Positions 8,689 through 16,945 of a stretch of 64,000 nucleotides of DNA are shown piece after piece. This stretch comes from Faucicola osloensis_C (GTDB lineage: Bacteria > Pseudomonadota > Gammaproteobacteria > Pseudomonadales > Moraxellaceae). The translations under genes and the position numbers were made by a program. The notes beneath the pieces are model-generated. The model was not told the DNA's origin. It did not search any database and saw only the letters and a program-made list of their open reading frames with translations. Location of the stretch: positions 62,001 to 126,000 of the forward strand of contig JABAHL010000006.1 of the NCBI GenBank assembly GCA_019353055.1, written 5' to 3'. How positions within the stretch are numbered: the stretch's first letter is position 1; each line of letters starts with the position of its first letter.

Positions 8689-9039
8689 ATGCAAAATCAA
8701 AATAATGTAGAGATTGTAGATCCAAAAACGGGTGTCGCCGTGACCCCGCAAGCCGTTATAGTAGAAGACAGTGTCACCCACCAATCAGGGGATGGTATCA
8801 CTACAGGCATGTCACCCTCAATGGAAACGCCCGATATTTTTGATAATACGCCACAAGCGGTGGTAAAAGTCCAATCAGCAGAAGACGTGGCGAATGGCGA
8901 ATTATCGGATGAGAATGTGGCACGTATTTCTGAGGAAGAGGCGCAGAAATTACAGCAAACTGCCCAAGCCAATCTTAATGCAGAAAATTCACTTCATACG
9001 TTATCAGACGGTAGTGTTGACATCGACCGAGATCACTAA
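8689..9039 (+). CDS. Small acidic hydrophilic protein (116 aa)
   Basis: No family recognised. The protein is strongly acidic, lacks Cys and Trp, has no signal peptide or membrane segment, and carries a likely helical segment around SDENVARISEEEAQKLQQTA (residues 73-92). The N-terminus is MQNQNNVEIVDPKTG. ATG 8689 follows AAAGGA at ideal spacing. It is the second of three similar small genes in a row. The two intergenic gaps are 127 bp and 76 bp, so independent promoters are possible. Confidence 0.65.
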   Translation: MQNQNNVEIVDPKTGVAVTPQAVIVEDSVTHQSGDGITTGMSPSMETPDIFDNTPQAVVKVQSAEDVANGELSDENVARISEEEAQKLQQTAQANLNAENSLHTLSDGSVDIDRDH

Positions 9040-9115
9040 TTTTCGATATCATTAAGTTAAGTTTAAGCATGTTGTTGGGTGGATAGCCAAAATTGATACC
9101 AAAAAAGGAATGACC

Positions 9116-9370
9116 ATGAATTCACCAGAAGCACAAACCAAACACGTTAATTTAGGCGATAAGTCTGCCGAGTTTGTCGATCGTCGTAACCAACCAAGAC
9201 AGGCGTTTGATGATAATGTTAATGAACATACTATTGGCGGGGACGCGGTTGGTAATGAACAGTTAAAAAGCGACACCATTAATGAGCGCAATCTTTATAC
9301 TACCCCAGAAAATGCCCAAAAACGCACTATTAATCCTGATGGCTCTATTCCAAGCGTTGGTAGTGAATAA
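9116..9370 (+). CDS. Small hydrophilic protein (84 aa)
   Basis: No family recognised. Polar and charged throughout, without Cys or Trp; notable segments are GDKSAEFVDRRNQPRQAFDDNV and PENAQKRTINPDGSIPSVGSE. The start is set at ATG 9116 because AAGGA sits six bases before it; the ATG at 9110 is too close to the same Shine-Dalgarno. It is the last of the three small genes and is followed by a strong terminator, which fits a shared transcript end. Confidence 0.65.
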   Translation: MNSPEAQTKHVNLGDKSAEFVDRRNQPRQAFDDNVNEHTIGGDAVGNEQLKSDTINERNLYTTPENAQKRTINPDGSIPSVGSE

Positions 9371-9408
9371 TAGCAATAGCAAGTAAGTCTGAGAATTAAA
9401 CTTGTAAT

Positions 9409-9447
9409 AGCTAACCATCCACCCCATTTGATGGTTAGCTTTTTTTA
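9409..9447 (+). terminator. Strong terminator after the small-protein cluster
   Basis: AGCTAACCATC (9409-9419) and GATGGTTAGCT (9430-9440) form a perfect 11-bp stem with a ten-base loop, followed by a T run. Confidence 0.93.
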
Positions 9448-9467
9448 TCGTTACAGTCTACAAAAAC

Positions 9468-9497
9468 CTCACGCAATCCAGCCTTACGCAATCCAGC
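9468..9497. repeat. 15-bp tandem duplication at the miaE stop codon
   Basis: CTCACGCAATCCAGC (9468-9482) and CTTACGCAATCCAGC (9483-9497) differ at one base. The second copy contains the miaE stop (TTA on the plus strand at 9484-9486), so the end of the gene has been duplicated just beyond it. Confidence 0.85.
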
Positions 9498-10215
9498 TAG
9501 GTACCCCACTATGAAAGCGTAATTCGTCATCTGGTTCATTGATGAGCTGCGCCTCTACTTGACGAAAAAACGCCACCCGCGCATCAATCGGCTCGTCACT
9601 GATACTTTGCGCCAATGACAAATAATCTTCAAAATGACGACTTTCTGATTTTAGCAAATAGCGATAATATTTTGCCAAACGCTCATCCTCAATCACTTGT
9701 GACAGTGCCCAAAAACGTTCACACGATCGGGCTTCGATGAAAGCACCAATAATTAACGTGTCTATCATCGCTTGCGGCTCGTAAGTGCGTTTATGTTTGA
9801 GCATACCTGCGGCGTAGCGACCTGCAGCAATATGTTGCCATGCTTGTCCACGCTCTGCCATCAATCCCATCACTTGCTCATAATGGAGCATTTCTTCTCG
9901 AATCAGCTGAGCAAGCTTTAATTGCAGCTCGATATGCGACATATAGCGAAAAATCAGATTCATCGCGGTGCCTGCGGCTTTTTTTTCACAATTGGCATGA
10001 TCTTGGATGATGGTCGGCAAATCTGCCATCGCGGCTTTGAGCCATTTATCTGACGTCGTACAACCCAAAAACGCCAAAACAAGGGTGATATCAATGGGCT
10101 TTGGCTGATAGACAGAGTTATCATTATCCAAGTCGATGACGGCTAATTCATCAAAACTGCTGTCCGTTTGTACTGGGTTATTGATAAGAGCGGAATTTGA
10201 CAATGGGTTACTCAC
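9484..10215 (-). CDS. miaE: tRNA 2-methylthio-N6-isopentenyl-adenosine(37) hydroxylase
   Basis: Non-haem diiron monooxygenase that hydroxylates ms2i6A37 in tRNAs reading UNN codons. The ferritin-like four-helix bundle is visible through its iron ligands: CEKKAAGTAM (Glu), REEMLHYEQV (ExxH), IEARSCERF (Glu) and KSESRHFEDYLSLA (ExxH). LAFLGCTTSDKWL near residue 50 is typical of MiaE. At 243 residues it is somewhat longer than usual because of a polar N-terminal extension. The called start is GTG 10215 without an obvious Shine-Dalgarno, so the true start could lie further inside. Confidence 0.9.
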   Translation of the reverse strand: MSNPLSNSALINNPVQTDSSFDELAVIDLDNDNSVYQPKPIDITLVLAFLGCTTSDKWLKAAMADLPTIIQDHANCEKKAAGTAMNLIFRYMSHIELQLKLAQLIREEMLHYEQVMGLMAERGQAWQHIAAGRYAAGMLKHKRTYEPQAMIDTLIIGAFIEARSCERFWALSQVIEDERLAKYYRYLLKSESRHFEDYLSLAQSISDEPIDARVAFFRQVEAQLINEPDDELRFHSGVPSWIA

Positions 10216-10345
10216 TTATTGGCATGTTAATAAAGTGATATTTTACCAAAAATCAGTGATAAAACCCTTAGCACAAAAATTTATATATAACGATTATTTA
10301 AAAAATAAATAGTTTTTATTTCTTTATTTTTATAAATGATATTCG

Positions 10346-10351
10346 TATAAT
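10346..10351 (+). promoter_or_regulatory. Likely -10 box of glcB
   Basis: A perfect TATAAT lies 49 bp before the glcB start within a very AT-rich divergent intergenic region. No convincing -35 box is visible at 17 bp, which may indicate activator dependence. Confidence 0.4.
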
Positions 10352-10399
10352 CAAATGTGATATTTTGCTATTTTAGGTCAAAACATAAGGAAAAATGCC

Positions 10400-12577
10400 A
10401 TGTCAGAACGCGTTCAAAAGGGTAGTCTAGCGATTGATAAACAGCTTTATGACTTCATTGCCAATGAAGTTACGCCAGTCGTGGGCATCGATAACGAAAA
10501 ATATTGGCAAGAATTTGAAAAAATTGTCAAAGCATTCCAACCCCGTAATAAAGCATTGTTGGCAAAACGTGACGAGATTCAAACCCAAATCGATGACTGG
10601 CATGACAAAAATCCCGCTAGCAACGGTCAAATCGACAAAGCCGCTTATACCCAATTTTTAAAAGACATCAACTACATCGTGCCAGAAGGCGATGACTTTT
10701 TGGTTGAAACCCAAAACGTGGATGACGAAATCGCCCATATCGCAGGCCCACAGTTGGTAGTACCCGTACGCAATGCCCGTTATGCGCTAAACGCAGCAAA
10801 TGCGCGTTGGGGCAGCTTGTATGATGCGCTATATGGTACTGATGTCATCGATGAGACCAATGGCGCAGAAAAAGGCAAAGGCTACAACCCTGTTCGTGGC
10901 GGCGAAGTCGTAAAATACGCCAAGAACTTCTTGGATAGCAACTTTGCCTTAGCGGAGGGCAAATATGCTGACGTCACCGGTTTTAAAGTTGAAGACGGTA
11001 AATTAGTGATACGCCAAGGCGATAAAACTACCTCTCTAGCCCAGCCAGAAAAATTCGCAGGTTTTGTGGGTGACGCTGCCAACCCAACAGGCATTTTATT
11101 AAAGAATAACGGCTTACATGCCGAAATCCAAATCGACCCATCAAGCCATGTGGGTAAAGATGACCCTGCAGGTATCAAAGATGTCTTGATGGAAGCTGCG
11201 GTTACCACTATTCAAGACTGTGAAGACTCAGTCGCTGCCGTTGACGCCGAAGAGAAAGTAGAAGTATATCGCAACTGGTTTGGCTTGATGAAAGGCGACC
11301 TGAAAGACAGCTTTGAAAAAAATGGCAAACAAACCACCCGTACCATGAACCCCGACCGTGAATACACCGCACCAGATGGTGGTAAAATCACCTTGCACGG
11401 CCGTTCAGTGATGCTGATTCGTAACGTGGGGCATTTGATGACCAACCCCGCGATTTTAGTCGATTTTGAAGGTAAGCAAGAAGAAATTTATGAAGGTATT
11501 ATGGATGCGCTAATCACACCACTGTGTAGCCTGCCAGATATCTTGGGTAAAAACAGCTTAAGCAATTCACGTACAGGTTCAATGTATATCGTAAAACCAA
11601 AAATGCATGGCCCTGAAGAAGTACAATTTACAGTTGACTTGTTTGCCGCGGTTGAAAAAGCGTTAGACCTACCCGAGAATACCTTAAAAGTCGGTATCAT
11701 GGATGAAGAGCGCCGTACTACCGTTAACTTAAAAGAATGTATCCGTGTTGCTAAAAACCGCGTTATCTTTATTAACACAGGCTTTATGGACCGTACCGGT
11801 GATGAGATGCACACCAGTATGAAAGCAGGTCCATTTGTCCGTAAAAACGACATGAAAAATACCGATTGGCTCAATGCTTATGAGCGTTGGAACGTAGACA
11901 TAGGCGTCAAATTAGGTCTACCTGGTAAAGCGCAAATCGGTAAAGGCATGTGGGCAAAACCTGACAACATGAAAGAAATGGTTGCCACCAAGTCCAATCA
12001 TCCAAAGTCAGGCGCGACTTGTGCCTGGGTACCATCGCCGACGGGCGCGACGCTTCACGCCATGCACTACCATGAAACCAACGTCATGGACGTGTTAGAT
12101 AATATCAAAGACCGCGAGCCTGCCAAGCTAGATGACATTTTGACCGTGCCACTTGCTACGGATACCAACTGGACAGATGAGCAAAAAACTGCCGAGCTTG
12201 AAAACAACATTCAAGGTATTTTAGGATATGTAGCGCGCTGGGTTGACCAAGGGGTTGGCTGTTCAAAGGTACTGGATATTGACGACGTTGCCTTGATGGA
12301 AGACCGCGCTACCTTACGTATTTCTAGCCAGCATGTTGCCAACTGGCTAGCGCATGGGGTTGTGACGCCGCAACAAGTGGATGACGTACTCAAACGTATG
12401 GCAAAAATGGTCGATGAGCAAAGCAAAGACGATCCAGCTTATATCCCAATGGCAAATGACTATAACACTTGGGCATACAATGCAGCACGTGATCTTATCT
12501 TCAAAGGTACAGTACAACCTAGCGGATATACTGAGCCATTGTTACATCAAGCCCGTCTTAATCTCAAAGCTAACTAG
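10400..12577 (+). CDS. glcB: Malate synthase G
   Basis: Condenses glyoxylate with acetyl-CoA to malate, the second step of the glyoxylate shunt. The 725-residue length and the split TIM-barrel with the GlcB-specific insert identify the G isoform. Visible blocks are VPVRNARYALNAANARWGSLYDALYGTDVI, TTIQDCEDSVAAVDAEEKV, NVGHLMTNPAI, the catalytic region KVGIMDEERRTTVNLKECI, INTGFMDRTGDEMHTSM, GKGMWAKPDNM and GATCAWVPSPTGATLHAMHYH. ATG 10400 follows AAGGA. Isocitrate lyase, its pathway partner, is encoded 32 kb away at 44769. Confidence 0.97.
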   Translation: MSERVQKGSLAIDKQLYDFIANEVTPVVGIDNEKYWQEFEKIVKAFQPRNKALLAKRDEIQTQIDDWHDKNPASNGQIDKAAYTQFLKDINYIVPEGDDFLVETQNVDDEIAHIAGPQLVVPVRNARYALNAANARWGSLYDALYGTDVIDETNGAEKGKGYNPVRGGEVVKYAKNFLDSNFALAEGKYADVTGFKVEDGKLVIRQGDKTTSLAQPEKFAGFVGDAANPTGILLKNNGLHAEIQIDPSSHVGKDDPAGIKDVLMEAAVTTIQDCEDSVAAVDAEEKVEVYRNWFGLMKGDLKDSFEKNGKQTTRTMNPDREYTAPDGGKITLHGRSVMLIRNVGHLMTNPAILVDFEGKQEEIYEGIMDALITPLCSLPDILGKNSLSNSRTGSMYIVKPKMHGPEEVQFTVDLFAAVEKALDLPENTLKVGIMDEERRTTVNLKECIRVAKNRVIFINTGFMDRTGDEMHTSMKAGPFVRKNDMKNTDWLNAYERWNVDIGVKLGLPGKAQIGKGMWAKPDNMKEMVATKSNHPKSGATCAWVPSPTGATLHAMHYHETNVMDVLDNIKDREPAKLDDILTVPLATDTNWTDEQKTAELENNIQGILGYVARWVDQGVGCSKVLDIDDVALMEDRATLRISSQHVANWLAHGVVTPQQVDDVLKRMAKMVDEQSKDDPAYIPMANDYNTWAYNAARDLIFKGTVQPSGYTEPLLHQARLNLKAN

Positions 12578-12611
12578 ATTTTAGCTATTCAAACATATCA
12601 ATCATTCAAAA

Positions 12612-12642
12612 AACCATCAGATTCGTAACTGGTGGTTTTTTT
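12612..12642 (+). terminator. Terminator of glcB
   Basis: AACCATCAG (12612-12620) pairs with CTGGTGGTT (12629-12637; one G-T pair), followed by T residues. Confidence 0.88.
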
Positions 12643-12769
12643 ATGGCATAAAAATATTGCAAAATGTTTCAGAGTGAATTACTCCAATTTCACAATTAAA
12701 TTTAGATTCTGTTAACTGTTTCATTGTTTTGTAACAAATTGTTGGCAAAATCTATCTATACAAAAGAAT

Positions 12770-12788
12770 TGCTACGCATCTGTGTAGT
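12770..12788 (+). promoter_or_regulatory. Hairpin in the leader of porin 1
   Basis: CTACGCA and TGTGTAG flank two bases and can pair (one G-T), about 30 bp before the porin 1 start. It differs from the leader shared by porins 2 and 3. Confidence 0.4.
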
Positions 12789-12817
12789 TTCACCTAGGAT
12801 ATTGTGGAGAAATCCTT

Positions 12818-13903
12818 ATGAAAAAAATCGCAATCGCTTCAGCCATCGCTTTAGCTTCAATCACTGCTGCCCATGCTGCGCCAACTGTATATGGTAAAGC
12901 ATTTTTAACCTTAGATTATGTTAGTACAGACTACGATGCAGCTAACAAGGCAGATGAAGATACATTTAAACTTAACTCTAATCAATCACGTATCGGTTTT
13001 AAAGGTGAAGATGATCTTACTGATACCACTAAACTTATTTATCAATTAGAATATCAAATCAACCCTGATGACGATAGCCAACAGTTTAGATCACGTAATA
13101 CTTATGTAGGCTTAGCCCACAACACTTTAGGTACTGTACTAGCGGGACGCCATGATACCCCATTGAGACTTGCACAAAACAAAGTTGACGTGTTTAATGA
13201 TAGCTTATTTGATATTACAAATGCGGGTGTTTCAGGTGAATACCGTGTTAACAATATGGTGGCCTATCAATCACCTGTTATTGTCGGTATGCCAGTGAGT
13301 TTTATGGCAGCTACCGCATTATCTGAAAAAGATGATGACGGTGATATTCTCGTTTCCCCAGCATCTGGTACGAAGCCTGCAGTCTATCGTGATAGAAAAG
13401 TAAAAGATAACGGTTATTCTGCTTTATTAACCTATGACAAAAATGGTGTTTATCTAGCCGGTGCTTATAACAAAGACATGGGTGCTAACAATGTAAATAC
13501 TGACGTGATTGATAATACGTGGCGTTTGGTTGCTGGTTTAGATATGGGCAAAATGAATATGGTTTCGGGCTTAACTTTAGGTGCTCTATACCAACAAAGC
13601 CAATACTACGATAATTATAGCATCGTTAACAACAACCGTGTTAACAAAGCCAGTGAAGTTGAAAAATCATGGCTGATTAGTGGTAAGTATAAAATCACCG
13701 ATACCCCTTGGTCAGTTAAAGCACAGTATGTTAATACCACTGACGAGAAAGGCGTAAAAGATGCTGATGTAAATGAAATCGCAGTTGGTGGAGAATATGC
13801 ATTCAATAAAGCGACCACGGGTCATATTTATGCAGGGCAAATCAGCCGTGACAATAACAAAGATGACTTGATTGTAGGTACGGGTATTGAATACAAATTC
13901 TAA
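12818..13903 (+). CDS. Outer-membrane porin (tandem copy 1)
   Basis: General diffusion porin of the gram-negative trimeric beta-barrel type, 361 residues. The signal peptide is MKKIAIASAIALASITAAHA with cleavage before APTVYGK. The mature chain alternates polar and hydrophobic strands and contains the constriction-loop-like stretch FRSRNTYVGLAHNTLGTVLAGRHDTPLRLA; it ends in IEYKF with the C-terminal Phe needed for BAM assembly. It closely resembles porin 2 (shared KLIYQLEYQINPDDDSQQF block) and less so porin 3. GGAG precedes ATG 12818. Substrate preference is unknown. Confidence 0.93.
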   Translation: MKKIAIASAIALASITAAHAAPTVYGKAFLTLDYVSTDYDAANKADEDTFKLNSNQSRIGFKGEDDLTDTTKLIYQLEYQINPDDDSQQFRSRNTYVGLAHNTLGTVLAGRHDTPLRLAQNKVDVFNDSLFDITNAGVSGEYRVNNMVAYQSPVIVGMPVSFMAATALSEKDDDGDILVSPASGTKPAVYRDRKVKDNGYSALLTYDKNGVYLAGAYNKDMGANNVNTDVIDNTWRLVAGLDMGKMNMVSGLTLGALYQQSQYYDNYSIVNNNRVNKASEVEKSWLISGKYKITDTPWSVKAQYVNTTDEKGVKDADVNEIAVGGEYAFNKATTGHIYAGQISRDNNKDDLIVGTGIEYKF

Positions 13904-13927
13904 TATATCTAACTTTTAGATTGCTGT

Positions 13928-13957
13928 AAAAGCTAACTAATTCTTTAGTTAGCTTTT
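13928..13957 (+). terminator. Terminator of porin 1
   Basis: AGCTAACTAA (13931-13940) and TTAGTTAGCT (13945-13954) form a perfect ten-base-pair stem with a four-base loop and a T tail. Confidence 0.93.
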
Positions 13958-14192
13958 TTATTGGAAAAATGACGTTCGCTATTATCTTGACAAAAATCAA
14001 CAATTATCAATTTGATTAAAAATAAATCACAAGTGATATAAAAATTGTAAAAACTATTGCAAAATATTTCAGAATTGATATTCTATAAGGGAGAAGTATG
14101 AATTTAGTAACAAAAATGATGGTAATGTAATTTATTGCTAGGATTGTTGCTAGATTTATACAATTAATAGTGCAAGCTATTAACTCAAATAA

Positions 14193-14245
14193 GACAATTA
14201 ATTGCCTTAGTTGTCATTTTTGAGAGGTAGTGGTGCTGAAAAGCC
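14193..14245 (+). promoter_or_regulatory. Structured 5' leader of porin 2
   Basis: Two hairpins: GACAA (14193-14197) with TTGTC (14211-14215), then TGGTG with CACCA around 14230-14250. The porin 3 leader has the same two hairpins at the same places; the first uses different but still complementary bases there. Confidence 0.5.
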
Positions 14246-14286
14246 ACCAGTTATCTAAAATTTGTTTTTCCTGATAGAGATGACCT

Positions 14287-15318
14287 ATGAAAAAATTACT
14301 TTTAGCCCCAGCCGTCGCTGCACTTTCAGTTTCTGCTGCCCATGCTGCACCTACTGTATATGGTAAAGTATTTTTGACAGCTGACTACACTGATACGAAT
14401 TACGATGATAACTACCGTGCCAGTGCTACTGCAACTTCAGCACCTAATGACGAAAGTACAGTCAAACTAAACTCAAACGCATCACGTATTGGGTTTAAAG
14501 GTAGCGAGGAGTTAACTGACACCACTAAACTTATTTACCAATTAGAATATCAAATCAACCCTGATGACGATAGCCAACAGTTTAGATCACGTGATACCTA
14601 TATCGGCTTAGCACACAATACTTTAGGTACTTTAATTGCGGGTCGTAAGGACACCCCATTTAGATTGGCTAAAGGCAATGCCGACGTATTCAATGCTAAT
14701 GTTGATACTTTGAGTATTTATAATGCCGGTCCACGTGGGTATACCAACCTAGGTGAATACCGTGCTAACAATATGGTGGCTTATAAATCACCGACCATTG
14801 TTGGTATGCCAGTGACTTTTACAGCGGCTGTTAGCTTGTCTGAAGTTGATAAAGATACTGACAAGCCTAATACCGAAAAAGATGAAGGTGCGAACGGTTA
14901 TTCTGCTTCATTGGTTTATGATCAAAATGGTGTTTATTTAGCCGCAGGTTATGACAATAACATGGGTGTTGAAGATACAGCATGGCGTTTAGCGGGCACC
15001 GTAGACATGGGCAAAATGAACATGGTGCAGGGTCTGACCTTGGGTGCGTTATACCAAAATGCTGATTTATTCAACGTGAATGATGATGCTAAAACTTGGT
15101 TAATCTCTGGTAAATATGCTATTGCTAACACACCATGGACTGCCAAAGCGCAATATATCAACACTGATTTTGGTGACAATGATAGCTCAGAAGTTGCGGT
15201 AGGCGGCGAATACGCATTCAATAAAGCGACCACGGGTCACATTTACGCTGGTCAAATCAGCCGTGACAACTATAAAGATGACACTATCGTAGGTACGGGT
15301 ATTGAATACAAATTCTAA
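14287..15318 (+). CDS. Outer-membrane porin (tandem copy 2)
   Basis: Porin of 343 residues with signal peptide MKKLLLAPAVAALSVSAAHA, mature start APTVYGK and C-terminal IEYKF. Its barrel is closest to porin 1: KLIYQLEYQINPDDDSQQFR and ATTGHIYAGQISRDN are shared almost word for word. Its signal peptide and mRNA leader instead match porin 3. This mosaic pattern suggests recombination or gene conversion within the cluster. Loop regions such as the stretch after LTADYTDTNY differ, as expected for surface-exposed loops. Each porin gene has its own terminator, so separate transcription is likely. Confidence 0.93.
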   Translation: MKKLLLAPAVAALSVSAAHAAPTVYGKVFLTADYTDTNYDDNYRASATATSAPNDESTVKLNSNASRIGFKGSEELTDTTKLIYQLEYQINPDDDSQQFRSRDTYIGLAHNTLGTLIAGRKDTPFRLAKGNADVFNANVDTLSIYNAGPRGYTNLGEYRANNMVAYKSPTIVGMPVTFTAAVSLSEVDKDTDKPNTEKDEGANGYSASLVYDQNGVYLAAGYDNNMGVEDTAWRLAGTVDMGKMNMVQGLTLGALYQNADLFNVNDDAKTWLISGKYAIANTPWTAKAQYINTDFGDNDSSEVAVGGEYAFNKATTGHIYAGQISRDNYKDDTIVGTGIEYKF

Positions 15319-15342
15319 TATATCTAACTTTTAGATTGCTGT

Positions 15343-15372
15343 AAAAGCTAACTAATTCTTTAGTTAGCTTTT
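15343..15372 (+). terminator. Terminator of porin 2
   Basis: The same AGCTAACTAA/TTAGTTAGCT hairpin as after porin 1, at 15346-15369, followed by T residues. Confidence 0.93.
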
Positions 15373-15614
15373 TTATTGGCAGAATAAAGTTCGCTATTAT
15401 CTTGACAAAAATCAACAATTATCAATTTGATTAAAAATAAATCACAAATGATATAAAAAGTGTAAAAACTATTGCAAAATATTGCAAAATATTTCAAAAT
15501 TGTTATCCTAGTAGTTAGAAGTATGTTTTTAGTAATTAGTAAGAAGAAATTGTAAATATATTCAAACTTTATTGCTAGATTTATACAATTAATAGTTGAC
15601 GCTATTAATATGAG

Positions 15615-15676
15615 CCAAAGTAATAGTTTTCTTGCTTTGGTTATTCGGAGAGGTAGTGGTGCTGACAAGTCACCAG
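15615..15676 (+). promoter_or_regulatory. Structured 5' leader of porin 3
   Basis: CCAAAG (15615-15620) pairs with CTTTGG (15635-15640), seven bases before the conserved GAGAGGTAGTGGTGCTGA block, which itself folds through TGGTG/CACCA. It is the counterpart of the porin 2 leader. Confidence 0.5.
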
Positions 15677-15712
15677 TTATCTAAAATTTGTTTTTACTGA
15701 TAGAGATGACCT

Positions 15713-16798
15713 ATGAAAAAATTACTTTTAGCCACAGCCTTCGCTGCACTTTCAGTTTCTGCTGCCCATGCTGCTCCAACAGTTTACGGTAAAGTTCTGT
15801 TAACTACTGACTATGTTGATGGTAACTTAACAGTAAAAAAAGATGGTGATAAATTAATCGATGAAGATTATAGTACCACCCAACTAAATTCTACAGGTTC
15901 AAGTAATTTGACAGGTTCACGTATCGGTTTTAAAGGTGCGGAAGCATTAACAGCTAATACTGACCTAGTGTATCAATTAGAATATGGTATTGATGTTGAT
16001 GCGGACAAAGGTAAAAACTTCCGTTCACGCGATACTTATATTGGTCTATCAAACAAACAATATGGTACCTTAGTTGCTGGTCGTTTGTCTGCAATCGATG
16101 ATAATATCAATTACGCAGGTCAAACTGTAAGTCTATATGACACCTATAGTACAGGTTTCAGCGTCGAAGCTGCTGATAAAGAAACAGCAGATATTTTAGG
16201 TGTTAAAAAAGGCGAGACAGTAAAATTCTTGGCATCTTGGGACGGTAATCGCGCTAACAATGCCCTTGCTTACTTCTCTCCATCATACAATGGTCTTCAG
16301 TTCATGGGCATGTATGTTATGGAAGAAAAAAATTCAACTGATTTAGCGACTAAATCAGAAGCATTCGGTGCAGGCTTAAAATATGAGCCAACTAACCAAC
16401 CTTTCCGTGCAGGTGCTACTTATATCAAATCTAGCGACTTCAGCACTGCGCGCGTAAGTGGAGCATTTGATGTAAATGCTGCTACTACATTAGGCGCACT
16501 ATATCAAGTTACAGATTTAGATAAAGATAAAAATGAGAACTTATTTACTCTAAGCGGCTCATACGCAATTCCTGCTACAAAATGGAAAGCTTACGCACAA
16601 GGCGATATAGTAAAAAACATTAGTGGTCTTGATGGCTTAGATGGTTCACGTTTTGTAGTTGGTGGTAAATATGGTTTTAATGCTGCAACAACTGGTCACC
16701 TATATACTGGTTACAGCAAAATTGAAGCTAGCGAAGATGGTTATGATCTAGATGCAAGTGGTTTTGGTATCGGTACTGGTATCGAATACAACTTCTAA
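15713..16798 (+). CDS. Outer-membrane porin (tandem copy 3)
   Basis: Porin of 361 residues, signal peptide MKKLLLATAFAALSVSAAHA, mature start APTVYGKVLLTTDY and C-terminal IEYNF. The barrel is more diverged than copies 1 and 2: LVYQLEYGIDVDADKGKNFRSRDTYIGLSNKQYGTLVAGR replaces their shared block, and there are longer loops around KETADILGVKKGETVKF. The motif NNALAYFSPSYNGLQFMGMY is typical of the neisserial/moraxellaceae porin family. It ends the array and has a different terminator. Confidence 0.93.
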   Translation: MKKLLLATAFAALSVSAAHAAPTVYGKVLLTTDYVDGNLTVKKDGDKLIDEDYSTTQLNSTGSSNLTGSRIGFKGAEALTANTDLVYQLEYGIDVDADKGKNFRSRDTYIGLSNKQYGTLVAGRLSAIDDNINYAGQTVSLYDTYSTGFSVEAADKETADILGVKKGETVKFLASWDGNRANNALAYFSPSYNGLQFMGMYVMEEKNSTDLATKSEAFGAGLKYEPTNQPFRAGATYIKSSDFSTARVSGAFDVNAATTLGALYQVTDLDKDKNENLFTLSGSYAIPATKWKAYAQGDIVKNISGLDGLDGSRFVVGGKYGFNAATTGHLYTGYSKIEASEDGYDLDASGFGIGTGIEYNF

Positions 16799-16820
16799 TC
16801 TTCTCTAGAATTTGCTATCA

Positions 16821-16852
16821 AAAAATCCACTCAGCGATGAGTGGATTTTTTT
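16821..16852 (+). terminator. Terminator of porin 3
   Basis: AAAATCCACTCA and TGAGTGGATTTT around the loop GCGA form a perfect stem with flanking A and T runs. Confidence 0.95.
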
Positions 16853-16945
16853 ATGAGTGCGCGATTTATTGATAAAAATAATTTTTTGCTAAACCTAGGC
16901 ATTTTCGAGTAAAATTCTTTTTTACCAACGAGCGAAATAGATAAC

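Larger units (their letters stand above)
13904..14286 (+). other. Duplicated intergenic region between porins 1 and 2
   Basis: The first part (about 13904-14075), including the terminator and an AT-rich promoter-like stretch with TTGACA near 13987, is nearly identical to the sequence after porin 2 (about 15319-15490). The second part (about 14147-14286) matches the leader of porin 3 instead. No tRNA or protein-sized ORF is present. Confidence 0.8.
15319..15712 (+). other. Duplicated intergenic region between porins 2 and 3
   Basis: Repeats the post-porin-1 sequence (terminator, TTGACA-bearing AT-rich stretch), displaced by 1415 bp, and then carries the porin 3 leader. One extra TGCAAAATAT-type unit is present near 15470-15490 compared with the other copy. 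No gene seen. Confidence 0.8.

Noticed and set aside
14098..15555. Ten-codon ORFs at matching positions upstream of porins 2 (14098-14130) and 3 (15523-15555), candidate leader peptides
   Set aside because: They share only two internal codons and the peptide sequences differ; short ORFs are frequent in AT-rich leaders. No stall motif is visible.
12818..16798. Possibility that the porin repeats are an assembly artefact
   Set aside because: The three copies differ clearly in loops, leaders and lengths, so they are not one gene assembled repeatedly.
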